A stretch of DNA of 64,000 nucleotides from Terebella lapidaria (GCA_949152475.1 OX424555.1:70633499-70697498), one strand, 5' to 3'. Positions 47,741-58,634 are shown, numbered from the stretch's first letter. The notes: a model not told the origin generated them from the sequence alone. Program-made: numbers and translations.

Positions 47741-48392
47741 TCGAGAAATATTCTTGAGTCTGTGTGATCTTGCATACGTTCAAAAAACACGTGTAAAGCC
47801 ATTTCAGACCCACCGACATGATGTATTGGTACATTTCGACGTCTTCGATGAGGTTCCCAGGTGATTTTTTGTTTTATAATGTATTTGTTGCTCCTCAGAG
47901 TAGCGCGTTATTTGTCAGGGGCATTGGAGAGTGTTCTCTCAATAATCGATTGATGCCCGTAATATATCCACTCATAAGTGCACGTAGTAACGACCCTCCT
48001 ATCTTCACGTGTTAATATAAATACAATATTATCAGTCAAATCATTTGCGAGTGATCAACGTCGTGTACATAATATATCTGTAAATATTTTGTGAATGGCG
48101 ATGCGGTAGAATTGGCACCACTCGCCACACCATTGTAACCTGAGCGCCCCTGATATTGCAATGGGATAGTCCAGCCAACATACGGCCTGCACATGAAAAC
48201 CTGCAGTGCATTTCGAATTCTAACGATTTAAGCGTTTCGATTGGCTGAGGAGCTGTGTGGAAATTCTAAACGTCGAAGTACGGCGCTTAAAGGCAAAATG
48301 TCTATTTTGGGAGAATCTGAATGGTAAAACCATCCAACCCCCCATCAAAAACCATCCAACCCCCCACCCATTAAATAATGACCGGCCCCTTA

Positions 48393-48774
48393 CACGGCGT
48401 GGGGTCTGGGGCCCGGTCAAGAAGCCAGATCAAGAAGCAAGAGGCCCGGTCAAGAAGCCCCAGAAGCCAGAGCTTTCTCCATGTTCTGTGGTTGATTCTG
48501 AGCTCTCTCTGGCTCTGATTGAGTATTTTTCATTCCACACATGCATGTAAATATTGCTGGTATTCAAATTTATTTATCCCAAAACTACTCATTGTCACTT
48601 TACATAATCTATGTTATATAGCTTAAAGAGCTCATGATTAATGACACTCAATTGCATAATTATTGACCAACGAATGTTAGGCCTATGTAAAGCTGTAATG
48701 CACCTTAACATATTTCTGAGTCACAGATTTATTTGTTGAAAATATATTGTGGGGCTATATCCCCTGCGCACCCC
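48393..48774. other. Spacer inside the 9.36-kb insertion
   Basis: Contains GGCCCGGTCAAGAAGCC repeated about three times (48411-48465), matching GGTCAAGCGACCGAGCGA-type DNA left of the Harbinger-like element. It is likely interior of the host element. No gene. Confidence 0.45.
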
Positions 48775-49598
48775 ACCTGGAATTAAATGTTCAAACCGGG
48801 AAATAAATATTTAAACCTGGAAATAAATGTCCAAACCAGGAATAAATATTCAAACCTGGAATTAAATATTCAAACCTGGAATTAAATATTAAAACCCGGA
48901 ATTAAGTACTAAAACCGGGAATTAAATGCTAAAACCAGGAAATGAATATTAAAACCGGGAAATAAATGTTCAAACCCGGAATTAAATATACGAACCTGGA
49001 ATTAAGTATTAAAACCCGGAATTAAGTATTGAAACCCGGAATTAAATGTTAAAACCCGGAATTAGGTATCAAAACTGGGAAATAATTATTAAAGCCCAGA
49101 AACATTTATTTCCAGGTTATAATATTTGATTCCCGGTTTTAATATTTATTTCCCGGTTTTAAATGTTTAATTCTGGGTTTTAATATTTATTTCCAGGTTT
49201 GAATATTTAATTCTGAGTTTGAATATTTATTTCCCGGTTTGAACATTTATTTCCAGGTTTAAATATTTATTTCCGGATTTGAATATTTAATTCCGGGTTT
49301 GAATATTTATTTCCCGGTTTGAACATTTATTTCCAGGTTTAAATATTTATTTCCCGGTTTGAAGATTTAATTCCTGGTTTTAACACTTAATTCCGGGTTT
49401 GAATATTTAATTCCTGGTTTAAATGCTCAATTCCGGGTTTGAACATTTAATTCCTGGTTTTAGTACTTAATTCCGGGTTTGAACATTTATTTCCCGGTTT
49501 GAATATTTATTTCCCAGTTTTAGCATTTAATTCCCGGTTTTAATACTTATTTCCTGGTTTTAATATTTAATTCCGGGTTTTAAATATTTATTTCCCTG
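48775..49598. repeat. Inverted 20-bp minisatellite arrays, third locus
   Basis: About 16 units of a 20-bp repeat, GGAATTAAATATTCAAACCC (variants AAATAAATGTT, AACCTGG, AACCGGG), run 48775-49095. From about 49105 to 49598 about 24 units run in the reverse orientation (TTCCGGGTTTGAATATTTAA-like). Each unit is one GC-bearing half (CCCGG) and one AT-rich half. Same architecture as 23356-24148 and 24841-25586, but no bounding TIR or TSD could be defined here. Confidence 0.88.
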
Positions 49599-50253
49599 TG
49601 TCTCTGCTTGTTTCCAAGGAGTAAGTCATCAGGGAGAAAAAAAGTTAAATCATAAGTAAAAAAAAGTGAATGTCCCTAACAAGCTTCCCTGGCATACCCA
49701 CATTTCCTATAGCTTCTTCCTCTCTCTCTCTTTAGGTTACCGGACCTATGGTCCGCTAACCTATTGGCATGGCGTTGCGTCCGTCGTCCGTCGTCGTCCG
49801 TCGTTCACATTTTTATCTTTTTTGTTTACGGTTGAATCTTTCTGAAATTTTGCACAAAAATGCTTAAAAATAATTCAAGAAGGAGGTATTTTTTATTTTT
49901 TTGATTTTCGCAATATTTCCAAAATGGCGGCCGTTTTCGTTGAGAATCGGCCAATTTTGGATTTTGGCGGCCATTTTCTCAAAATCTGTTCAGTAATTTT
50001 TTTCTTTTTTTGCACAAGGATGCCTTATTATGTCCTTCATAATGTGTATAAGTTTCGTTGCCCTTGAATCGCTCAAAGTGGGCCATTTTGGCCCCAAACT
50101 CGGCCCAAATGGGACTTTTCCATGTTAAATTCTCCTATGCTTTATAATGGGACACATTAAAGCCCAATATCTCACTTAATATTGAGATTAGAGACTAGGA
50201 ATCAATTGTGGACATATAGGAAATGATATATGCTGAATATTGTCGTGACCTTG

Positions 50254-50440
50254 AATTTGTGTGTGTGTGTGTGTGGGTAGGGGGGGGGGGTAGGTTGGTG
50301 TGGAGGTGTGTGTGTGGGTGTGTGTGGATATGGGAGGGAAGATGTGAATGGGTGGGTGGGTGCAGGTGTAGGTGAATATATGTGTGTGTAGGTGGGTGTG
50401 GGTGTATGGGTGAACCTGCGCATTGGGTGTATGGAAGAAA
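50254..50440. repeat. GT-rich microsatellite
   Basis: (TG)n followed by G runs and GTGGGTG/GTGTGTGGGT variants. The minus frames 50188-50502 and 50202-50450 (PTHTHT repeats) are simple-sequence artefacts. Confidence 0.9.
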
Positions 50441-51007
50441 GGGTAGTCAATTATATGTTGAATTGGTGAGTTGAGTGTTGTTGCTGTGTGTTTTTTTCTC
50501 AATTAAATCTGTGTTGTATTTGAATTGTGGTGGTGATTTAAATTTAAACCAATTGTGGTGGTGGTGTTGGGGCTTGGGATGGGAAACTTTATGTCTTAGT
50601 GGGAAAGGCCAGGGAATACCATGTACATCATAAGTTTTGAAAACTTCAGGTATTCACCTTTCAACATGTATACTTATATATTGTTTTAATTTTTATTGTT
50701 GAATAACCTGATTGATTGATTGATTGACCTCTGACCTTGGTTTCAAGGTCATAGCGGCCGTTTTCGTCAGAAAATGGCCAATTTTGGACTTTGACGGTCG
50801 TTTTCTCAAAATCTGTTCAGTAACTTTTTTTTCTTATTGATGAAAACCACTCCTCATATGTACCCCTGTGACATGTATAAATTTCGTTGCCCTTGAATCG
50901 CTTGAAGTGGGCCATTTTGGGCCCAAACTCGGCCCAAATGTGACTTTCCCATGTTAAATTTTCCTATGGTTAATAATGGGACACATTAAGCCTAATATCT
51001 CACTTAA

Positions 51008-51883
51008 AGTCTAACTAGAGTGTAAAATTATACCGTGGAGATGGTTTCCCTGATCATTTTGGTTTTTACAGAACTTGAAAATCTCAACCACAACCGGAGA
51101 TATTTCTATTTTCGTGAATTACTTTTTTCCCAATCTATCAGCATTTTGCAGGACCTCATCAATTATTATAATTAGATATTCATGACGTCATATGAGTCAA
51201 GTGCCATAATTAGCTATCTAAACCTCATTTATGCAAGGGTTATGATGTAGATAAAGGTTCCTATAGAAACTGATATGTTTTGTGGTAATGCATAGTCAGT
51301 ATTTTGTTACACCATCATGTTGTCAAGGCTACACATTCAGAGCTAGCGCCCCTTAGCAACCAGTTGTTGGGTGGGTTGCTATGGACAATTGAACTGTTAG
51401 GACATGTGAAGGTGCTACTTTCTTTCAACATTTTGACAAAAGATCGTAATGTAACAAAACTTGAGGTCCTAATGATGTGGAATTATCAGTGGTTAGCAAC
51501 AAAATCTCCATAGCAACGTGGTTGCTATGGGCCATATTCCGGCTCTGGTTGCCATGACGCCAACAAAATTTATTTAAAATTTGAATATTTTCTGTATGGA
51601 CTCATTTTGTGGAACAAAAATTATTTTCATGTTCTTTAATATTATGCAGTACTGGTTTCAATGAGCTCATTATCTTTCAGTGACTCATATGACGTCATCA
51701 TTGCTCATTTGCATATTTGCATTAGACCCCGAAAGGTCAATAGGACATGTCATAAACAAACCGCCATAAAATAGTGACTATTCGAGATATTTCAATTTTG
51801 TAAAAACAGAAATGATCCCCAGACTTCCGTCTTTGATATTGACACTAAACTAAAAAAAGTTATTTTTTCACTCTAGTTAGGCT
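51008..51883. mobile_element. 876-bp TTAA-flanked element
   Basis: TIRs AGTCTAACTAGAGTG (left) and complement of AGCCTAACTAGAGTG (right), flanked by TTAA at 51004-51007 and 51884-51887. The interrupted CTTAATATT of the host element is rebuilt when the insert is ignored. TTAA targets are used by piggyBac and Kolobok groups; the TIR lacks a piggyBac CCC start. Mirrored 18-bp motifs ATGACGTCATATGAGTCA (51182-51199) and its exact complement (51681-51698) sit about 175-185 bp from each end. The 69-codon frame 51304-51513 is not a recognisable protein. Confidence 0.92.
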
Positions 51884-51894
51884 TTAATATTGAC

Positions 51895-53960
51895 ATTAGA
51901 GACTAGGAATGAATTGTGGACATATAGGAAATGATATACGCTGAATATTTTCGTGACCTTGAATTGACCTTTGACCTCATTTTCAAGGTCACAGGACAAA
52001 ATGGCTAATATCTCGCTTATTATCGACTTTACAGCTTAGGAATCAATTGTGAACATATAGGAAATGATATATGCTGAATATTCTCGTGACCTTGAATTTG
52101 ACCTTTGACCTCATTTTCAAGGTCACATGACAAAATGGCTAATATCTCGCTTATTATCGACTTTACAGTTTAGGAATCAATTGTGAACATATAGGAAATG
52201 ATATATGCTGAATATTTTTGTGACCTTGAATTTGACCTGTGACCTCATTTCCAAGGACACAGGACAAAATTGCTAATATCTCGCTTATTATCGACTTTAC
52301 AGCTTAGAAATCAAATGTGAACATATAGGAAATGATATATGCTGAATATTCTCTTGACCGTGAATTTGACCTTTGACCTCATTTTCAAGTTCACAGGACA
52401 AAATGGCCAATATCTTGCTTATTAGCAACTGTACAGCTTAGGAATCAATTGTGAACATATAGGAAATGATATATGCTGAAAATTCTCGTGACCTTGAATT
52501 TGACCTTTGACTTCATTTTCAAGGTCACAGGACAAAATGGCCAATATCTTGCTTATTAGCGACTTTGAGGCTTAGGAATCAATTGTGAACATATAGGAAA
52601 TGATATATGCTGAATATTCTCGTGACCTTGAATTTGACCTTTGACCTCATTTTCAAGGTCACATGACAAAATGGCTAATATCTCGCTTATTATCGACTTA
52701 CAGTTTAGGAATCAATAGTGAACATATAGGAAATTATATATGCTGAATATTTTTGTGACCTTGAATTTGACCTTTGACCTCATTTCCAAGGTCACAGGAC
52801 AAAATTGCTAATATCTCGCTTATTATCGACTTTACAGCTTAGGAATCAATTGTGAACATATAGGAAATGATATATGCTGAATATTCTCGTGACCTTGAAC
52901 TTGACCTTTGACCTCATTTTCAAGGTCACATGACAAAATGGCTAATATCTTGCTTATTATCGACTTTACAGCTTAGGAATCAATTGTGAACATATAGGAA
53001 ATGATATATGCTGAATATTTTCATGACCTTGAATTAGACCTTTGATCTCATTTTCAAGATCACAGGACAAAATAGCCAATATCTTGCTTATTAGCGACTT
53101 TACAGCTTAGGAATCAATTGTGAACATATAGGAAATGATATATGCTGAATATTCTAGTGACCTTGAATTTGACTTTTTACCTCATTTTCAAGGTCAACAG
53201 GACAAAATGGCTAATATCTTGGTTATTATCGACTTACAGTTTAGGAATCAATAGTGAACATATAGGAAATTATATATGCTGAATATTTTTGTGACCTTGA
53301 ATTTGACCTTTGACCTCATTTCCAAGGTCACAGGACAAAATTGCTAATATCTCGCTTATTATCGACTTTACAGCTTAGGAATCAATTGTGAACATATAGG
53401 AAATGATATATGCTGAATATTCTCGTGACCTTGAACTTGACCTTTGACCTCATTTTCAAGGTCACATGACAAAATGGCTAATATCTTGCTTATTATCGAC
53501 TTTACAGCTTAGGAATCAATTGTGAACATATAGGAAATGATATATGCTGAATATTTTCATGACCTTGAATTAGACCTTTGATCTCATTTTCAAGATCACA
53601 GGACAAAATAGCCAATATCTTGCTTATTAGCGACTTTACAGCTTAGGAATCAATTGTGAACATATAGGAAATGATATATGCTGAATATTCTAGTGACCTT
53701 GAATTTGACTTTTTACCTCATTTTCAAGGTCAACAGGACAAAATGGCTAATATCTTGGTTATTATCGACTTTACAGCTTAGGAATCAATTGTGAACATAT
53801 AGGAAATGATATATTCTGAATATTTTAATGATATTGAATTCGACCTTTGACCTAAATTTCAAGGTCAGTCATTTTATTTTCAAAGTCAGATTACAAAATG
53901 GCTCATATCTCGCTTATTATCAAATTTACAGCTTAGGGGTCCATAGTGAACATATAGGAA
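51895..53960 (+). repeat. 134-bp satellite array, about 15 monomers
   Basis: Each monomer reads AATGGCTAATATCTCGCTTA, TATCGACTTTACAGCTTAGG, AATCAATTGTGAACATATAG, GAAATGATATATGCTGAATA, then GTGACCTTGAA-TTTGACCTTTGACCTCATT-TTCAAGGTCAC. A four-monomer higher-order repeat of exactly 536 bp is present: the variant TAGACCTTTGATCTC occurs at 53035 and 53571, and CGACTTACAGTTTAGG at 52694 and 53230. Monomers decay at the right edge (53800-53960). Shorter arrays occur at 6180-6860 and, inverted, 62090-62570. Confidence 0.93.
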
Positions 53961-54211
53961 CTGATGTATGCTGAATAGTTTGGTGATCTAGAATTTAACC
54001 TTTGATCCCATTTTCAAGGTTAGAGATATGGCGATTTCAGTGGTCACCTTGAATTTGACCTTCAACTTTCTCGGCTTAACTCTGTATATTTCTCCGGTAA
54101 CCTTTCTAGCCCATTGGGCTAATTTTTTTTATTCTTTTTTTTCACGACCTAATAGGGGGGGGGGTGCGCGCCGGGTGCACCCCCCCCCCCCCTAAATCCG
54201 CCAGTGATAAG

Positions 54212-54270
54212 TAAGCACACCACAAGGATCTGCTCTTCGCACCCTCGCTCTTTTTGGGCCCCTGCTTGTA
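54212..54270 (-). pseudogene. Retrotransposon pseudogene, part separated by the insertion
   Basis: On the minus strand it reads LQAGAQKERGCEEQILVV, matching the QAGFRKGRGCxDQI segment upstream of reverse-transcriptase motif A. The frame runs to the ATAAG site, where the 9.36-kb insertion intervenes, and its continuation is at 44846 downwards. It is truncated on its 5' side at about 54270. Confidence 0.75.
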
Positions 54271-54434
54271 ACATTCGATTTATACCACAACCTAAATCGC
54301 TGATACAATATCATGTCATACATTTTCGCTATCGATACACATGAATACTGTGTATCTTATTTATTTTATTTCCCACTGTAAGTTATCTGAATATACATCG
54401 TTATTTTGTTCTGGATCGTCATTTCAACCCAGGA

Positions 54435-54484
54435 GTAGATTATTGGAGAATATTATTGTAAAATGAAATACTCCAATAATCTAC
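54435..54484. repeat. 14-bp hairpin
   Basis: GTAGATTATTGGAG (54435-54448) pairs exactly with CTCCAATAATCTAC (54471-54484), loop 22 nt, AT-rich. Confidence 0.75.
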
Positions 54485-55144
54485 TGAACGCAAATAATGT
54501 AATACGGGTAATGGATTCTGAAAAATGGTCCACTACAAATGACAAAAGGACCGTGTACTAAGCCTTGTTGGCCCGTGTATCGCAGAATACTCTTCTGAAT
54601 TCAATGATGATTCAAAATTTGTCAGACGGATTGAATATAGCATTCATTCAGTGCACAGGCGTACGGTGCCAATCGAATACGCCTATGTCATCATGTATCT
54701 ATAATATACACCAAGGTACATAACAAAAACGTGGGGGCCCTTTGTTTGGATCGCTGTAAAATATTCCAGATCGATGCACATACTCCATGAAATACCTGCT
54801 TTCATTTAATAAACATTAAACTTTATGAAACAAGTGTGGAAGTTCAAGTAGTGATGATACTTTTCCAGTAAAATCCACTTCCAACACACATTTCAGGATA
54901 TTCGACACCAACTGCGACGATTTCGGCCTCGTTACCAAGTACAATCGCCAGGTGGCGCTTTGTTTCATGGCAGTTTTCGTATTGGCGCACTGCGCATTTT
55001 TGCACTTTGTGGTCAATGTCATACCGATGCGATGTGCAGTGTATCTTACCATTCTTACCTGCACAGTCTGTCTTTTAGTCGGCATTAGCTCTGTTCCAAG
55101 GGATCTTGGGTTATCTGTAAACGAAGCGATATAGCACTTTGAAT

Positions 55145-55212
55145 TTACACTTGCAATGGATACCAAGCAATTCCTTGTCGATTGGTAAGCGTTCTACCAA
55201 CTGAGAAACTAC
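55145..55212 (-). other. tRNA-like (A-box) fragment, possible SINE head
   Basis: On the minus strand, TTTCTCAGTTGGTAGAACGC resembles a tRNA D-arm with an A box (CTCAGTTGGTAGA). The following DNA has a poor B-box match (TTGGTATCC) and the stems do not close well. It is a tRNA pseudogene, SINE head or chance. Confidence 0.3.
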
Positions 55213-55240
55213 TATTGTATACAACTTAATGGGTTATCTT

Positions 55241-55356
55241 TACAATACAGTGGGCAATATTTGTTCCCCGTGTTAAACAATGCTGTGCATTCTTTATTGC
55301 ATAATGATATCGCGTATGCTACAACACTGACAGCGACGATTGCCCACTGTATTGTA
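55241..55356. mobile_element. 116-bp MITE
   Basis: Perfect 18-bp TIRs: TACAATACAGTGGGCAAT (55241-55258) and ATTGCCCACTGTATTGTA (55339-55356). If the element proper is CAGTGGGCAAT...ATTGCCCACTG, the outer TACAATA/TATTGTA would be a palindromic target. Noncoding and nested in the 3.2-kb element. Confidence 0.85.
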
Positions 55357-57841
55357 CAATTGCTCCAATTTAATTGCTAATGTACTATAAATATCATTAT
55401 TAATAATACTAATTTGAAATTTGCCAAAGGGTTGAGTGTGTCATACTTTCTTGCATATACCATTGAATCACACAGGCTCAACAAGAACAATAACCACGTG
55501 TGACAGTGCAAAATTGAGAGTGCAGATCTCTACGAACAATATTGTGCACCTTACGCAGAATTGAATGAGCTTTCCAAATGTACAAATTGCATCTCTGTAA
55601 GACAAATAGTTCTATAGATAACCCCATATTTCGAAAATTGACATTTGACGTCATTGACGTTCAAGTGACGTCATTGAAACGCGATGGGTTGATGTGTAAA
55701 GTCCCCACATTTTCACTAGTAAAATTTTTGGTAATAATCACAGTAATTAATGTGAATATTATTACCACATGGAGGTTTCATATTTACAGCAAATATATTG
55801 ATTGTGTGTCCTGATTTGTGTTTCATAATTATTTTTGTACATTGCTAAGTTTTGACCATCAGGTACTGTTGTCACAGGCGTTATCGGGGTGCATGTTTTA
55901 TTGCATAATTTAGATGTTGTTGTTAGAACAAAGATGCTGTGTTTTGACCAATTGGTTACCTTTGTTAGAAGTTCAATAATTCAGTCACCGGGCTTTGACC
56001 CCGATATAGCTATAGTAACGAACTTGTCTTTCATCCACGTGTCTCAGGTTTTACGCAAGTATGTTTAGTCATCGATTTGTTTTGGTATCACTAACTCATT
56101 TTATTGCATGCTAAACATCGCCGGGTTAAACAAACTTCTGTGTCAGCATGGCTAGTAGCTGGCCAGATTTTAATTTGTAAGCTATTGGAAGGATTCTGCT
56201 TACTGCGCAGTTTCCAAATGATGTCATGTTTTTATTGTTCTTTGTCTTGTGGGATATATAAACCCCACGCATTTTGTCCAGGAGAGAATTCGGGATACAC
56301 ATAGAGAAAAGAAGTATTGGAAGTTTTACCGGACACGTAGGGCTTGTGCCCTCCGTGCCGGCACGTGTTGTGTCGGTACGGGAATATGACAATGCCTGAT
56401 CTGGATATGACGCACATGTACCTATTTGGAGTATAGATTAGTTTTGATTGATTTGTGTAACCGAATGATTTGGAATATCATTGATTAATTCGGGATGAAT
56501 AAAACTGATGATTGCATCGTAGACTTCATGAGTTTGCCATCCACCAGATTTGATAATTGAGCTAAGAACTTGGAATGCGTTTGAAAGTGGACTAATTTGT
56601 GAAGCTAGCCCAGCGCACACGACCCAGTTTGAAAGGGCTAGACTTTACAGATGCAGATTACGATCCCACACATTTGTGTCAAATTTTATTGGATTCTATA
56701 CCTAATTGTATTTTTGGTGAATTTGTGAAATGTCGCCGAAATTCCCACAATTTGGCATGAAGGCCCTACGTTCATGACGTCATAGCAAAAAATCTATCAT
56801 GGCGCAAATGTAATTGTTCAACAGACAACGTTTAAACGCCCTTAGGCCTAGCACCCTGCACTGCGACTCGGCGACAGACAGGAACGTCACTTCATCAGGC
56901 GGAATGCATGCGTATGGTAGGCATATAAAATGCAACATAGCACAAACTGCGTCCGCATTGCAGAACTCAGCATATGTACGAGTAGTACCCAAATAATTGT
57001 ATTCGTGCATTATGAGGTCCTGACCACCAAAATCGTCTATAATTTCAGTTCGGAAATCAGGTATACGAACACATATAGGATTGCCATTTAACTCCATTAT
57101 AACGTTTTATGAGAGAAATCACTTTCAAAATGTTTCAATTTTCATAAAATTTCAGTATGTTGAGGCAATATATATAACCTACAAAATATTTAAAAATCAG
57201 CACATGTTGTTGGAATAGATCAAACGCTACAAGCATTTGACTGTTAGCTGCTGACACCTGGCGAATTCCTCAGAAAGCAAACTCCCAGAAAGGGCCGGTT
57301 TGTTTATATGTATTCATGCGCACAGTAACAGCTCCAATCAACATGAAAATTCACATGTACATAGAGGAATACCCATAATACCACTATACAAACCAAAACA
57401 GAGACATTTTAAAGTGATACATGTGCATTTGGAGGAGAAACTGGGAGTTTTTAAATAATATAGTACTTTGATGCCTCATTTTGACCATATAAGGAAATCA
57501 ATACAGGTCCATAACCATCACCCACGCCCTGAGTCAGCGCCACCTGGCGATTGTACTTGTTGACGAGGCCGAAATCGTCGCAGCTGGTGTCGAATATCCT
57601 GAAATGTGTGTTGAAAGTGGATTTTACTGGAGAAGTATCATTGCTACTTGAACTTCAACACTTGTTTTATGAAGTTTAATGTCTATGGAATGAAAGCAGG
57701 TATTTCATGGAGTGTGTGCATCGATGTGGAATATTTTACAGCGATCCAAACAGAGGGCCCCCACGTTTTTGTTATGTACCTTGGTGTATATTATAGATAC
57801 ATGATGACATAGGCGTATTCGATTGGCACCGTACGCCTGTG

Positions 57842-58630
57842 GACGTGCGCATGGTCAGTCGAGCTGTTTGCCCGTTGTATCTGCGTTCACGAGACGCGTT
57901 TGCTTGTACAATTGACATGGGCATCGGACTAGTTTGAACTGGGTAAAATGTTATTTAAGCCGGGTCGGGAGGCAAAACACACACACGTAGATGTTCGAAT
58001 CGTGAAAATCCGTCAGCATAACTGAGTTATGACCTCGAAAGTAGTTTCCAGGATATATGGACATCGCTAGAAGCATTGGTGTCAAGTTGAGAGTCTTCGG
58101 AATTTTGTCTGGGAACGGTGAGTTCTTCTCGGGCGGGTCAAACCTTTAGCTTTGTTTTGGTATATTGTTTACCCTGGTTTCGGATAGAAATATGCGTCAC
58201 GTTTTAACTTGGCGAGTGACATCTCGTAGATGTATGAAGGGAATATAGTTTTTTTTCATATTATTTTCAGTATTTGCCTTTATATTTTGATATCACGGTA
58301 TATCATACTTTTACACATGTTCTACATCTTTTTACAAGTAATAATTTGAAGATATAGACAAAATATGCATGTTCTTCAGATGACAATTGACCTGATACAG
58401 TGTGACAATCTCGTGAACTTTATTCAAATCTCGCGTGGTTTTCCACAACGCGCGGCCATTCACAACGTTTCATTGTCTGCTCTTGCGAAGCCATTATTTC
58501 GCTCGACGCCCTGTATGAAAGTTATTGGTAGTCCATATTGCTACACTCCGATATAGATATCCAATATAGACCTTGCCTGGGAAGCACAGTGGAGGGGGTA
58601 TATATTAAGCTGCGTCTCGTGAGTGCTTCG
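57842..58630. other. Unassigned spacer
   Basis: No gene or shared repeat recognised. A G/C-richer patch lies at 57842-57910. Confidence 0.4.
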
Positions 58631-58634
58631 TTTC

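Larger units (their letters stand above)
45379..48389. mobile_element. 3.0-kb Harbinger-like TIR element
   Basis: Ends GGGGCCGGTCATTATTTA and its exact complement TAAATAATGACCGGCCCC, flanked by TTA on both sides (45376-45378, 48390-48392). A TTA (TWA) target and GG-starting TIRs fit PIF/Harbinger or the related ISL2EU group; this is inference from termini. It contains G-run clusters at 45411-45501, a minus ORF 45990-46541, a perfect 28-bp hairpin and a 1-kb minisatellite. No Harbinger DDE or Myb-like motif was identified. Confidence 0.82.
49733..54130 (+). mobile_element. Hairpin-capped element with expanded 134-bp core, full copy
   Basis: It opens with a hairpin, TAGGTTACCGGACC-TAT-GGTCCGCTAACCTA, then CATGGCGTTGCGTCCGTCGT and TCCGTCGTTCAC. 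The 5' ATGGCGGCCGTTTTCGT module appears twice (about 49922 and 50752), with a GT-rich microsatellite between. The core satellite follows, and the end is TCTCCGGTAACCTTTC with TAGCCCATTGGGCTA (54108-54122), a second hairpin. Copies 5813-6932 and 62026-62950 show the same order with fewer monomers, so core expansion is the variable part. Interrupted by the TTAA element. No protein. Confidence 0.82.
44852..54206. mobile_element. 9.36-kb TIR-type insertion containing nested elements
   Basis: Left end CAGGGGCGGATCAAGGATTT, right end CTAAATCCGCCAGTG; CA--GGCGGAT is shared as a short imperfect TIR, both ends followed inward by long G (or C) runs. Flanks are ATAAG at 44847-44851 and 54207-54211. The split reverse-transcriptase frame becomes contiguous when the segment and one ATAAG are ignored, which independently supports an insertion. 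Proper internal sequence may be short (GAGCGAGCGTAGCGAGCGAA near 44928, and a GGTGCGCGCCGGGTGCACC palindrome near 54160); the bulk is later insertions. The superfamily is uncertain; no transposase recognised. Confidence 0.78.
54654..57841. mobile_element. 3.2-kb element with 306-bp TIRs
   Basis: Left TIR 54654-54959 (CACAGGCGTACGGTGCCAAT to CAATCGCCAGGTGGCGCT) is the complement of right TIR 57536-57841 with few mismatches. The interior is 2.6 kb with no transposase-like ORF; the minus frame 56780-57097 (105 residues, LGTTRTYAEFCNADAVCAML, PPDEVTFLSVAESQCRV) is the best candidate but unrecognised. A 116-bp MITE is nested inside. No clean TSD (flanks CAGTG and GACGTG). Long TIRs with a CAC start are seen in several DNA transposon groups; assignment is open. 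Confidence 0.8.

Noticed and set aside
50188..50502. PTHTHT-rich minus-strand frames
   Set aside because: Direct translation of a GT-rich microsatellite.
51304..51513. 69-codon frame inside the TTAA element as a transposase remnant
   Set aside because: Too short and without DDE or zinc-finger signature; composed of repeated TTGCTATGG-type DNA.
55145..55212. Functional tRNA gene on the minus strand
   Set aside because: Only the D-arm/A-box part matches; the anticodon and T stems do not close and the B box is poor. Reported as a low-confidence fragment only.
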